Shown: positions 37,434 to 45,457 of the stretch, in pieces
How the letters are laid out: each line of letters opens with the position of its first letter
Numbering within the stretch: the stretch's first letter is position 1
Assembly: GCF_001005085.2 (NCBI RefSeq)
Contig: NZ_LBMU02000082.1
Coordinates: forward strand, 62,001 to 126,000
Length of the DNA stretch: 64,000 nt
Direction of reading: 5' to 3'
Source: Streptomyces humi
GTDB lineage: Bacteria; Actinomycetota; Actinomycetes; Streptomycetales; Streptomycetaceae
Program-made: the position numbers and the translations under genes
Notes under the pieces: model-generated
Databases searched by the model: none
Told to the model about the DNA's origin: nothing
The model's input: the letters and a program-made list of their open reading frames with translations, nothing else

Positions 37434-38111
37434 ATGGGTTCCGCGAAGAACAAGGCCGGCAACGCCGAACGCAAGGCGCGCATAGAGCAGATGCGGCGCG
37501 CGGAGCAGGCGCGCGAGCGACGCAACCGGATCCTCACGATCGGCGCGAGTGTCGTGGTCGTGGCGGGCCTGATCGTCGGCGGTGTGGTGCTCGTCAACTC
37601 GCAGTCGGACAAGAGCGACAGCGCGAGCGACGCCAAGGGCGGTTCCTCCGGGGACTCCGGGCACTTCGTCACGGGCAGCGACGGGGTGCGGACCTGGACG
37701 GGCAAGCTGGCCCGCACGCACGTCGCCGGGACCGTGAAGTACCCGATGCACCCGCCGGTCGGCGGCAACCACAACCCGGTGTGGCTCAACTGCAACGGCA
37801 ACGTCTACACCAAGGCCGTCAAGGACGAGAACGCCGTGCACGCCCTCGAACACGGCGCGGTCTGGGTGACGTACACCGACAAGGCGGGCAAGTCCGATGT
37901 CGACAAGCTGGCGGCGAAGGTGAAGCAGACGCCCTACTCGCTGATGAGCCCGTACGCGGACCAGACCTCGCCGATCGAACTGTCGGCGTGGGGCCACCAG
38001 TTGAGCGTGAAGAGCGCGGACGACCCGAAGGTCGGCAAGTTCTTCGAGACGTACGTGCAGGGCAAGCAGACGCCGGAGCCGGGTGCTTCGTGCACGGGCG
38101 GGACGATGTGA
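37434..38111 (+). CDS. DUF3105 membrane-anchored protein
   Basis: A 225-residue protein with a basic cytoplasmic N-terminus (about 1-35, many Arg/Lys/Ala), one membrane span (about 37-58) and an extracytoplasmic DUF3105 domain. Domain marks are YPMHPPVGGNHNPVWLNCNG near 102 and VHALEHGAVWVTY near 136, with several conserved His and Cys residues that could bind metal. The ATG at 37434 has AAGGA nine bases upstream. The next gene begins one base after its stop; DUF3105 and DUF305 genes are commonly paired in actinobacteria, and a joint envelope or metal-related role is likely but unproven. Confidence 0.85.
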   Translation: MGSAKNKAGNAERKARIEQMRRAEQARERRNRILTIGASVVVVAGLIVGGVVLVNSQSDKSDSASDAKGGSSGDSGHFVTGSDGVRTWTGKLARTHVAGTVKYPMHPPVGGNHNPVWLNCNGNVYTKAVKDENAVHALEHGAVWVTYTDKAGKSDVDKLAAKVKQTPYSLMSPYADQTSPIELSAWGHQLSVKSADDPKVGKFFETYVQGKQTPEPGASCTGGTM

Positions 38112-38112
38112 C

Positions 38113-38745
38113 GTGAGGAAGCACATCGGCTGGATCGCCGGAACGACGGCGGCGGTGCTCGTCGCGGCCGGCGCGATCACGTACGCGGTCGCCGAGGACG
38201 ACGGTGGCGGCTCCGGCCCCGGCGTCCCGAGCGCCGACGGGGCGGACGCGGGGTTCGCGCGGGACATGGCGGTCCATCACCAGCAGGCCGTGGAGATGTC
38301 GTACATCGTCCGCGACCGCACGAAGAACGCGGACGTACGGCGGCTCGCCTACGACATCGCGCAGACGCAGGCCAACCAGCGGGGCATGCTGCTGGGCTGG
38401 CTGGACCTGTGGGACCTGCCGAAGGTGTCGGCGAAGCCGCCGATGGCCTGGATGGGCATGGGTGACATGCCCGAGCGCGGGGACGGTTCGCTGATGCCCG
38501 GCATGGCGACCGACACGGAGCTGAAGAAGCTGGGGACCCTGAACGGGAAGCAGGCGGAGATCTTCTACCTCCAGCTGATGACGGACCATCACAAGGGCGG
38601 GATCCACATGGCCGAGGGCTGTGTGGCCAAGTGCACCGTCGAGGTGGAGAAGAACCTCGCCCAGGGCATGGTGGACGCGCAGCAGTCGGAACTGGCCACG
38701 ATGAAGCAGATGCTGACGGAGCGGGGCGCGAAGCCGCGCGGCTGA
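38113..38745 (+). CDS. DUF305 (ferritin-like) secreted/anchored protein
   Basis: A 210-residue protein with an N-terminal signal-anchor (about 5-28) and a DUF305 domain. The two signature motifs are FARDMAVHHQQAVEMS near residue 52 and LMTDHHKGGIHMAEG near 157, giving paired His and Met residues in a four-helix bundle, likely to bind metal. Other Met-rich stretches (MAWMGMGDMP) lie between them, suggesting copper, which is inference. It starts at a GTG at 38113, one base after the DUF3105 stop, so the two are translationally coupled. Confidence 0.87.
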   Translation: MRKHIGWIAGTTAAVLVAAGAITYAVAEDDGGGSGPGVPSADGADAGFARDMAVHHQQAVEMSYIVRDRTKNADVRRLAYDIAQTQANQRGMLLGWLDLWDLPKVSAKPPMAWMGMGDMPERGDGSLMPGMATDTELKKLGTLNGKQAEIFYLQLMTDHHKGGIHMAEGCVAKCTVEVEKNLAQGMVDAQQSELATMKQMLTERGAKPRG

Positions 38746-39030
38746 ACTGCCGTACAAGACGGGGGATTTGTCGACTTAACGGCACCGCAAGCATTCAACA
38801 ACAATCGCAACCGATCTGTAATGTTCTGCGCGCGGTCGAAAGCCGACCAAAAGCCCCTAATCAAACCCCACTTGGCACTTCCTTGGGTTTCTCATTCCCC
38901 TGGCATGAACAGTTCACCGTAAGAGTGACGTTCACCGCGTGATCCATTCACGGGCCGTTCCGCCGCTGGCCTCCCGGTGATCACGCATGACCGACCACTC
39001 CATGCGACGAACCGCATAGCAGGGGGCAGT
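38746..39030. other. Intergenic region before the S53 protease
   Basis: A 285-bp gap with clearly lower G+C than its surroundings, including runs such as CAACAACAATCG and AATCAAACC. I see no gene. The protease promoter is expected here. The start codon at 39031 follows AGGGGGCA. Confidence 0.5.
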
Positions 39031-40995
39031 ATGAGATCGAACCGTGCCAAGGTGCGGGCCGGCGTGAGCTTGGCAGCGACACTGCCGATGATCGCCGGTG
39101 CGCTCGCGCTCGGCATACCCGCGGCGCACGCCGCGGACAACCCGGCCCGTGACACCCTCAAGGGCACCAAGCCCCTCTGGGCCACGGCCAAGGCGGACAA
39201 GGGCGCCACCTCGAACAGCGCGCAGGTCAAGGCCCGGGTCTACCTGGCCGGCCAGGACGCCAAGGGCCTCGCGGCGTACGCGAAGGCGGTGTCCGACCCC
39301 AGCTCGCCGCTCTACGGCAAGTACCTCAGCGCCAAGCAGGTACAGGCCCGCTACGGTGCCACCACGGCCCAGGTGAAGGCCGTCAAGTCCTGGCTGACCG
39401 GCTCCGGCCTGAAGGTCACCGAGGTCACCGAGCACTACATCGGCATCTCCGGCGACGTGTCCGCCGTCGAGCGTGCCTTCGGTACCCAGCTGCACAACTA
39501 CGCCAAGGGCTCGAAGACGTACCACGCCCCGGCGCAGACCGCGTCGGTGCCGGCCGCCGTCAGCTCCGCGGTCCTGACCGTCACCGGCCTGGACAACGCG
39601 CCGCACAAGGCGACCCACGACGACACGCTGCCGCCTCCCGGCGCCGTGTTCAAGAACTCCGGGCCGTTCTCGTCGTACTACGGCTCGAACACCGCGAGCA
39701 CGCTGCCGAGCGCGTACGGCAGCAAGATCCCGTACGCCATCCAGGGCTACACGGGCAAGCAGCTGCGGGCCGCCTACGGCGCCGGCAAGTACACCGGCAA
39801 GCACGTGCGCGTCGCCATCACGGACGCGTACGCCTCGCCGACCATCGCCTTCGACGCGGGCACCTACGCCAAGGCGCACGGCGACGCCGCGTGGAAGACG
39901 AGCCAGCTGCACCAGGTGCTGCCCTCGAACTACACGAACACCGGCGCCGACGAGTGCGACGCCTCCGGCTGGTACGGCGAGGAGACCCTCGACGTCGAGG
40001 CCGTGCACGCGGTCGCGCCGGACGCCGACGTGACCTACGTGGGCGCCGCGTCCTGCATGGACAACGACCTGCTGGACTCGCTCAGCAAGATCGTCGACAA
40101 CCACCTGGCCGACATCGTCTCCAACTCCTGGGGCGACATCGAGGCCAACCAGACCCCGGACCTCGCGGCCGCCTACGACCAGGTCTTCCAGCTGGGCGCG
40201 GTGCAGGGCATCGGCTTCTACTTCTCCTCCGGCGACAACGGCGACGAGGTCGCCAACACCGGTACGAAGCAGGTCGACACCCCGGCCAACTCGGCGTGGG
40301 TGACGGCGGTCGGCGGTACCTCCCTCGCCGTCGGCAAGGGCGACAAGTACCTGTGGGAGACCGGCTGGGGCACCGAGAAGGCCGCGCTGTCGGCCGACGG
40401 CAAGAGCTGGACCAACTTCCCGGGCGCGTTCACCTCGGGCGCGGGCGGCGGCACCAGCAAGACGGTCGCCGAGCCGTACTACCAGAAGGGCGTCGTCCCG
40501 GACTCGCTCGCCAAGGCCAACGGCGCCTCCGCCAACCGCGTGGTCCCGGACATCGCGGCGATCGCCGACCCCAACACGGGCTTCCTGGTCGGTCAGACCC
40601 AGACCCAGGCGGACGGCACCGAGGCGTACAGCGAGTACCGCATCGGCGGCACCTCGCTGGCCGCGCCGACCATCGCCGCGGTCCAGGCGCTGGCGCAGGA
40701 GGCGAACGGCGGCAAGGCGCTCGGTTTCGCCAACCCGGCGATCTACGCCAAGTACAACAAGAAGGGCGTCTTCCACGACGTCACGGACAACCCGACCGGC
40801 AACGGCCTCGCCGTCGCCCGCGTCGACTTCGCCAACGGCTACGACGCCACCGACGGCCTGCTGACCTCGGTCCGCAGCCTCGGCAAGGACAGCTCGCTGT
40901 CCGCGGTGAAGGGCTACGACGACGTGACGGGCGTGGGCTCCCCCGCGGCCGGCTACGTCCAGTCGTACCTGCCGCAGGCCCACCGCAAGCACTGA
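39031..40995 (+). CDS. Secreted S53 (sedolisin/kumamolisin-type) serine protease
   Basis: A 654-residue secreted acid-type protease precursor. The signal peptide covers about 1-35 (AAHAAD). An activation pro-domain of the Pro-kumamolisin type spans about 48-195 (SSPLYGKYLSAKQVQARYG near 92). In the catalytic domain the Glu and Asp of the Ser-Glu-Asp triad lie in GEETLDVEA near 316-322, the oxyanion region is IVSNSWGD near 362, and the catalytic Ser is in GGTSLAAP near 542. The C-terminal end holds the Ca-binding type DVTGVGSP segment. It is expected to process itself outside the cell and degrade proteins. A perfect hairpin terminator follows. Confidence 0.92.
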   Translation: MRSNRAKVRAGVSLAATLPMIAGALALGIPAAHAADNPARDTLKGTKPLWATAKADKGATSNSAQVKARVYLAGQDAKGLAAYAKAVSDPSSPLYGKYLSAKQVQARYGATTAQVKAVKSWLTGSGLKVTEVTEHYIGISGDVSAVERAFGTQLHNYAKGSKTYHAPAQTASVPAAVSSAVLTVTGLDNAPHKATHDDTLPPPGAVFKNSGPFSSYYGSNTASTLPSAYGSKIPYAIQGYTGKQLRAAYGAGKYTGKHVRVAITDAYASPTIAFDAGTYAKAHGDAAWKTSQLHQVLPSNYTNTGADECDASGWYGEETLDVEAVHAVAPDADVTYVGAASCMDNDLLDSLSKIVDNHLADIVSNSWGDIEANQTPDLAAAYDQVFQLGAVQGIGFYFSSGDNGDEVANTGTKQVDTPANSAWVTAVGGTSLAVGKGDKYLWETGWGTEKAALSADGKSWTNFPGAFTSGAGGGTSKTVAEPYYQKGVVPDSLAKANGASANRVVPDIAAIADPNTGFLVGQTQTQADGTEAYSEYRIGGTSLAAPTIAAVQALAQEANGGKALGFANPAIYAKYNKKGVFHDVTDNPTGNGLAVARVDFANGYDATDGLLTSVRSLGKDSSLSAVKGYDDVTGVGSPAAGYVQSYLPQAHRKH

Positions 40996-41020
40996 CCCGC
41001 CGCGCGGCCCGGCCGACCGA

Positions 41021-41052
41021 GGGGCGTGAGGTCTTCCCGGACCTCACGCCCC
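41021..41052 (+). terminator. Perfect hairpin terminator after the S53 protease
   Basis: GGGGCGTGAGGTC pairs with its exact complement around TTCCCG, 25 bases after the protease stop codon. Confidence 0.85.
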
Positions 41053-41204
41053 TTCGCGCTGCGCCTGCCCGAGGATGCTCGGCCGGCGACGACGACAGAC
41101 CGCGGGTCCTCACCACGCGCGTCCTGGCGAACCGGGCGCGAGATGTCGGTGTCGGGGGCGGAGCCGGTCCGCCTCTGCCGCCCGCCATGGCAATTCCACG
41201 AAAC

Positions 41205-41245
41205 CATGCTTTAACTCTACCTAGGCTAGGTAGAGTTAAAGCATG
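41205..41245. promoter_or_regulatory. Perfect 41-bp palindrome over the padR start codon
   Basis: Two exact 20-base arms (inner half CTCTACCTAG and its complement, outer half CATGCTTTAA) flank a single central G. The outer right arm contains the ATG of the PadR-like gene at 41243. TAGAGT at 41231-41236 could be the -10 box of a leaderless message. This is most simply an autoregulatory operator that blocks the promoter when the PadR dimer is bound. Confidence 0.7.
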
Positions 41246-41590
41246 CCGAAGGAGTCCCCTGCTCCGAGGATGACGCTGCCGACCCAGTTGGTACTGCGGG
41301 CATTCCTGGAGGAACCCACCGAAGAGCTGTACGGCCTCGAAGTCTGCGCGCGGGCTCAACTCGCGAGCGGCACGATCCACCCCATCCTGGCGCGCCTGGA
41401 ATCCGTCGGATGGCTGGTCTCCCGGTGGGAGGAAGCGGACCCGCACGAGCAGGGCCGTCCGCGACGGCGCTACTACCGGCTCAGTCCGGACGGCACCGTA
41501 TGCGCCAGGCAGGCGCTCGCCCGCGCCACCGCCGGGCGGAACACCTTGAACACGCTGCGTCCCGGTATGGCCGGAGGCGCGACTCTATGA
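41243..41590 (+). CDS. PadR-family transcriptional regulator
   Basis: A 115-residue PadR-type winged-helix regulator: LVLRAFLEEPTEELYGLEVC, then LASGTIHPILARLESVGWLV, and the wing GRPRRRYYRLSPDG. It lacks the long C-terminal helix domain of large PadR proteins. There is no ribosome site before the ATG, which lies inside a perfect 41-bp palindrome, so the message is probably leaderless and autoregulated. Its stop overlaps the next start (ATGA), making it the first gene of a three- or four-gene operon. Confidence 0.85.
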   Translation: MPKESPAPRMTLPTQLVLRAFLEEPTEELYGLEVCARAQLASGTIHPILARLESVGWLVSRWEEADPHEQGRPRRRYYRLSPDGTVCARQALARATAGRNTLNTLRPGMAGGATL

Positions 41591-42291
41591 GTACCGATTC
41601 CTTGGCAGGGACGGACGACTCCGGTGTCGCCGGAGTACTCGACCAGAGCCAGGCTCATGAACTCGCATGCGATCTCGTCGGTGAGATCGGCCGCATCGGC
41701 ATGCGTGCGAAAAGCCTGGCCCGAGCTATCGACCTCGACCGCGCCGGTGCCGTGAGCAGTGATACCGACCTGGCCTTCGACGTGGTCGACGCCGTCGCGA
41801 ACGCCCGCATCCGGGCGGCACAGCTCCGGTCCGTCGTCGGTGAACCCCGCCTCGCCGAGGCCCGGAGCGCGCTCCTGCTCCAGGGCCTTCAGTACACCGC
41901 CGAGTCGGCTCGTGAACTCGAACGCCAACTGTCGTACACACATCCCCGGCGAAGCCTCGCGGCAGGTTCCATCGCCGAATCCTGCGACCGCGCCGGCGCT
42001 GTGGTGCACCGGCTCGTCGTCCTCCGCAACCAGCCGGCCGGCAGCGCGGCCGCCGTCTCCGGCCAGAAGCGGGTAAGCCCGTCCGCGCAGTGGCTCGTCG
42101 GCTCCGCCGCGCGCCTGCTGCCCGCCACGGACCGGCCGCGTTACGGAGAGGAGTGGCGCGGCGAGTTGTGGGACCTCGCCGGTGAGCCGCGGCACCGGCA
42201 GCTCGCCCATGCGTTACGCGTCCTGCTACAGGCCTGGCCCACGCGACGGGCGATCCTCTGCACGCCAGGGGAGGACGGGGACCGATGGTGA
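41587..42291 (+). CDS. Hypothetical protein of the PadR operon (234 residues)
   Basis: Starts at the ATG overlapping the padR stop. The product is soluble and largely helical. Residues about 20-130 are rich in Ala, Arg and Leu without clear motifs. The end of the protein (about 180-225) has LLPATDRPRYGEEWRGELWD followed by RHRQLAHALRVLLQAWPTRR, a tail that recurs, as I recall, in many uncharacterised Streptomyces proteins beside PadR-like regulators. Function unknown; it may be the effector or membrane-recruited partner of the operon. Confidence 0.65.
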   Translation: MSTDSLAGTDDSGVAGVLDQSQAHELACDLVGEIGRIGMRAKSLARAIDLDRAGAVSSDTDLAFDVVDAVANARIRAAQLRSVVGEPRLAEARSALLLQGLQYTAESARELERQLSYTHPRRSLAAGSIAESCDRAGAVVHRLVVLRNQPAGSAAAVSGQKRVSPSAQWLVGSAARLLPATDRPRYGEEWRGELWDLAGEPRHRQLAHALRVLLQAWPTRRAILCTPGEDGDRW

Positions 42292-42605
42292 GTACGACAC
42301 GCGCCACGGGTCTGGCGGCCATGGCTTCGCCCTTCGCCACGGCGTTGCCGACCGGCACGATGCCGTGGCAGGCGGAACTTGCGCTGGCACTGTCGGGTCC
42401 GTTTGTGTGCGGGTTGCACCATTTCTGGAGCTACCGGCTCAGCAGCCGTGCTCTGGAGTACGCCGCCCGCAACGACGTCGTGCATGTCCTCGCCTACGGC
42501 ACCGGTCAGCCTCCAGGCCAGAGTGGGCTGCGCATGCGCCGGGAGAGGCTTCCCGTGCGGACGGGGCTCACGCGACCGGAGCCCCGCGGAGGGCGCAATG
42601 GCTGA
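42285..42605 (+). CDS. Small hypothetical protein of the PadR operon (106 residues)
   Basis: The ATG at 42285 overlaps the end of the previous gene by seven bases, with GGGGA just upstream. The product has one moderately hydrophobic segment (ELALALSGPFVCGLHHFW, about 29-46) that could sit on or in the membrane, then SSRALEYAARNDVVHVLAYG and a basic, Pro/Arg-rich tail. I recognise no family. Tight coupling to the upstream genes supports it being expressed. Confidence 0.55.
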   Translation: MVSTTRATGLAAMASPFATALPTGTMPWQAELALALSGPFVCGLHHFWSYRLSSRALEYAARNDVVHVLAYGTGQPPGQSGLRMRRERLPVRTGLTRPEPRGGRNG

Positions 42606-42711
42606 TGAAGCCCTTCTGCCTCGTGGGCGGCTGGTCTCCCCGCGGCCTCGCCTTCCTTTCCACCACCGCATGCGCACCTATGTGTCGGGCCTGCCCGAGA
42701 GTCGCCACTGA
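42598..42711 (+). CDS. Possible 37-residue small protein with a strong ribosome site
   Basis: An ATG at 42598 lies five bases after GGAGG and overlaps the end of the previous gene by eight bases, the arrangement of a coupled small gene. The product is Arg/Pro-rich (LLPRGRLVSPRPRLPFHHR) with no recognised family. The good ribosome site is the only positive evidence; codon-position bias cannot be judged over so short a length. Confidence 0.3.
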   Translation: MADEALLPRGRLVSPRPRLPFHHRMRTYVSGLPESRH

Positions 42712-42814
42712 CGGGGTTGTGAGGGTTCCGGGAAGGAAGGCGGGGGCTTCTTGCCGCTTCTCGGGGGGCCGGGGAGCATCTGGCTCAATTGCCTTTGCTC
42801 TGGGGGGAGTTGCC

Positions 42815-43267
42815 GTGCCGATCCTGTTCGCTCTGTTGTTGGCCGCCGGGGTGGCCGTGCTGCTGATGCTCCTGGTGCAGCGTCGGGAGCAGCACCGGGA
42901 GACGTTGCGGGCCACCGTGTTGCGGACGCAGGTGGAGCTGCTGAAGGCCGCCGCTGCCGATCCGGAGCTGGGGCGGGCCGCGGCCGGGGCGGAGTTCGCC
43001 GGTTCGGCGCCCGGCGAAGTGCGTCGGCATTTGTTCTTCGAGGCCCAGGTGACCGCCTGGGAACTGCGGTGGCGCATCGGCGCCCTGTCCCAGCACCAGC
43101 TCCGCGCCCACGCCTCGGGGCTGCTGGCCGACGAGGAGGGCCGCCGGTACTGGCAGCGCACCCGCACCGACCGCGCCGCCCTGGCCGGCGACGACGAGAA
43201 ACTGCGCGCCTTCACCCAGGTCTTCGACGACGCCGGCCAGACACGGCAACCCGCCGACGCGAGCTGA
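42815..43267 (+). CDS. DUF6082-like membrane-anchored protein
   Basis: A 150-residue protein starting at a GTG at 42815, five bases after GGGGGGAG. A single membrane span (about 3-23) is followed by a charged helical region: RREQHRETLRATVLRTQVEL, then RRHLFFEAQVTAWELRWRIG and GRRYWQRTR. This order of N-terminal span, ELLKAAAADPEL-type segment and Trp-rich helix matches my memory of the Streptomyces DUF6082 family, which has no known function. Its stop abuts the stop of the convergent Uma2 gene. Confidence 0.65.
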   Translation: MPILFALLLAAGVAVLLMLLVQRREQHRETLRATVLRTQVELLKAAAADPELGRAAAGAEFAGSAPGEVRRHLFFEAQVTAWELRWRIGALSQHQLRAHASGLLADEEGRRYWQRTRTDRAALAGDDEKLRAFTQVFDDAGQTRQPADAS

Positions 43268-43882
43268 TCAGTCGGACTTCTTCTGGGCGGCCTTGAGGAC
43301 CTGGTCGACGTCGAGGGTGACCTGGGCGCCGATCGACCGGGGCAGTGCGGCGGTCTCGCCGGGCGAGTACGGGCGGTGGTGCTCGTACTGCTCCCCGGTG
43401 GGATCCGTGAGCACGTGGACGCGCTGGTGCTTGCGGTCGACGATGACGTAGACCGGGACCTTGGCCTGGGCGTAGGCGACGGCCTTGGTCTTCAGGTCGT
43501 CCTTCCAGTTGCTGGAGGTGACCTCCAGGACGAGACGGAAGCAGACGGGGTCGTAGGCGTTGTTCTCGACAAGGTGGTCGTCGATGTCGGCGTCCACGAT
43601 CGCGAGGTCGGGGATGACGTAGTCCTCGGCTCCGGTGGGCAGCCAGAGGCCGACGTTCTGGAGGACCTCGGTCTCCTCTCCGTGCAGGCCTGCGGCGATG
43701 AAGGGGATCATCAGGCCGGTCAGGGCACGGGCGTGCGGGGCATCCGGTGACGGGGTCACGAGGAGGTGGCCTCCGATGATCTCGACTCGGTAGCCCGGAT
43801 GCCGTTCCATGATCTCGTCGGCGATGGCCGTGAGCGAGAACGGCTCGTCGTCGAAGGGCTGCTCGATGCCTGCGGCGGACAT
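43268..43882 (-). CDS. Uma2-family (DUF820) PD-(D/E)XK nuclease-like protein
   Basis: A 204-residue protein of the Uma2/DUF820 family, very common in Streptomyces and cyanobacteria. The ATG at 43882 has GGGAGG upstream; earlier in-frame starts lack one. Nuclease-fold marks are VEIIGGHLLVTPSPDAPHA near 37, the Asp of VIPDLAIVDAD near 97, LVLEVTSSN near 123 with the acidic residue, and a Lys in LKTKAVAYAQ near 137. Biological role is unknown; many members lie alone, as here. Confidence 0.85.
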   Translation of the reverse strand: MSAAGIEQPFDDEPFSLTAIADEIMERHPGYRVEIIGGHLLVTPSPDAPHARALTGLMIPFIAAGLHGEETEVLQNVGLWLPTGAEDYVIPDLAIVDADIDDHLVENNAYDPVCFRLVLEVTSSNWKDDLKTKAVAYAQAKVPVYVIVDRKHQRVHVLTDPTGEQYEHHRPYSPGETAALPRSIGAQVTLDVDQVLKAAQKKSD

Positions 43883-44071
43883 CGCGTGCCTCCCAGGGGC
43901 TGGTGTCGAGAACATCATCGTAGGCAGATCCGATCGCCGACGCCGCGTCCGAAGCGCTTCACCCGAAGGTGAACATCGCGCCCGACCTCTGACGGCCGGA
44001 TCCGGCAGCACGCGACGCGTCACGGTGTCCCGGCCGGGGGCACATCGGCGGCCCGGCCAGGACGTGGCCGT

Positions 44072-45298
44072 TCAGGAGGAGCGCACCGGCTCCGCGGTCT
44101 CCGGGACATGGGAGGCGACCACCCGTACGTGACCGGTCGCCGCCGGGACGGCCCTGCGGCGGTCCACCGCGTACGCCACGCTCGCCACGCCGAGGCCGAG
44201 GACCGCGAGGGCCGCGCCCGCCAGCGCGGGGGACGTCACCCCGAAGCCCGCCGCCAGCGCGACGCCGCCGATCCAGGCGCCGCCCGCGTTGGCGAGGTTG
44301 AAGGCCGCCTGGTTGGCGGAGGAGGCCAGGGAGGGGCCCGCGACGGCGCGTTCCATCACCATCAGCTGGAGCGGGGAGCCGGTGACGAAGGCCGCGACGC
44401 CCAGCAGGACGACGGCGAGCGCGGCGCTCCACTCCGTCCGCATCAGGAGGGGGAAGAGGAGCAGTACCGCCACCATCGACGCCAGGCCGCCGAAGAGCGT
44501 GCCGCGCATGGCGTGGTCGGCGAGGCGGCCCCCGACCAGGTTGCCGATCGTGGCGCCGACGCCGAACAGGGCGAGGAGCAGGGTCACGCTGCCCTGGGTG
44601 TAGCCCGCCGACTCCGTCAGCATCGGGGTGATGTAGCTGTACGCGGAGAACAGGGCACCGAAGCCGACGACCGTCGTGGCGAGGGCCAGCCAGACCGGGA
44701 GGGAACGCAGGGCGGTGAGTTCGCCGCGCAGGCCGGAGGTGGGGGCCGGGGTCCGCGTGGGGTGGATCAGGAGGAACACCGCCGCCATCGCCGCCACGCC
44801 GATCAGGCTCACGCCCAGGAAGGTGGCCCGCCAGCCGAGGTGCTGGCCCATGAGGGTGGCGACCGGGACGCCCGCGATGTTGGCGACGGTCAGGCCCATG
44901 AACATCAGGGAGACCGAGCGGGCCTTGCGTTCGGGGGCCACGAGGCCGGTGGCGACGACCGCGCCCACGCCGAAGAACGCGCCGTGCGGGAGGCCGCTCA
45001 GGAAGCGGGCGGCCAGCAGGGAGTCGTAGCCGGGGGCCAGCGCGGAGAGCGCGTTGCCCGCGACGAACAGGGCCATCAGGGAGATGAGGACCGTACGGCG
45101 GGGCAGGCGCGCGGTGAGTGCGGCCAGCAGCGGGGCGCCGATGACGACGCCCAGCGCGTACGCCGAGACCAGGTGGCCGGCGGTGGGGATCGAGATGTGC
45201 AGGTCGCCGGCGACGTCGGGCAGCAGGCCCATCATCACGAATTCGGTGGTGCCGAGACCAAAAGCGCCGACGGCCAGTGCGAGCAGGGCCAGGGGCAT
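44072..45298 (-). CDS. MFS exporter of the AraJ/chloramphenicol-resistance type
   Basis: A DHA1-type drug/sugar exporter with 12 spans. From the ATG at 45298 the protein has 408 residues and begins with the typical first span ALLALAVGAFGLGTTEFVMM; AAAGG lies 11 bases upstream. An ATG 60 bases earlier (45358) would add a 20-residue hydrophilic lead and cannot be excluded. RLPRRTVL in the first cytoplasmic loop and the motif-C-like GLTVANIAGVPVATLMGQ near 135 support the export class. Substrate is unknown. Confidence 0.85.
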   Translation of the reverse strand: MPLALLALAVGAFGLGTTEFVMMGLLPDVAGDLHISIPTAGHLVSAYALGVVIGAPLLAALTARLPRRTVLISLMALFVAGNALSALAPGYDSLLAARFLSGLPHGAFFGVGAVVATGLVAPERKARSVSLMFMGLTVANIAGVPVATLMGQHLGWRATFLGVSLIGVAAMAAVFLLIHPTRTPAPTSGLRGELTALRSLPVWLALATTVVGFGALFSAYSYITPMLTESAGYTQGSVTLLLALFGVGATIGNLVGGRLADHAMRGTLFGGLASMVAVLLLFPLLMRTEWSAALAVVLLGVAAFVTGSPLQLMVMERAVAGPSLASSANQAAFNLANAGGAWIGGVALAAGFGVTSPALAGAALAVLGLGVASVAYAVDRRRAVPAATGHVRVVASHVPETAEPVRSS

Positions 45299-45457
45299 GA
45301 AGGACGTTGCCTTTCGGGAGAGCAGGGTTCCGTGCGTGCTGAGCACCGATAAGTTCATCTACGGAACAAAGTCTCCCAGGCCCAGTATTCCGCTAGGTTA
45401 CGACCGGGCGTCCAATTGTCCTGACAAAAGCAACAACACGGCGCTGACCAGCGGATC

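Noticed and set aside
41205..41245. The 41-bp palindrome as a transcription terminator
   Set aside because: It contains the padR start codon, has an A+T-rich stem, and a separate perfect G+C-rich terminator already follows the S53 protease gene at 41021.
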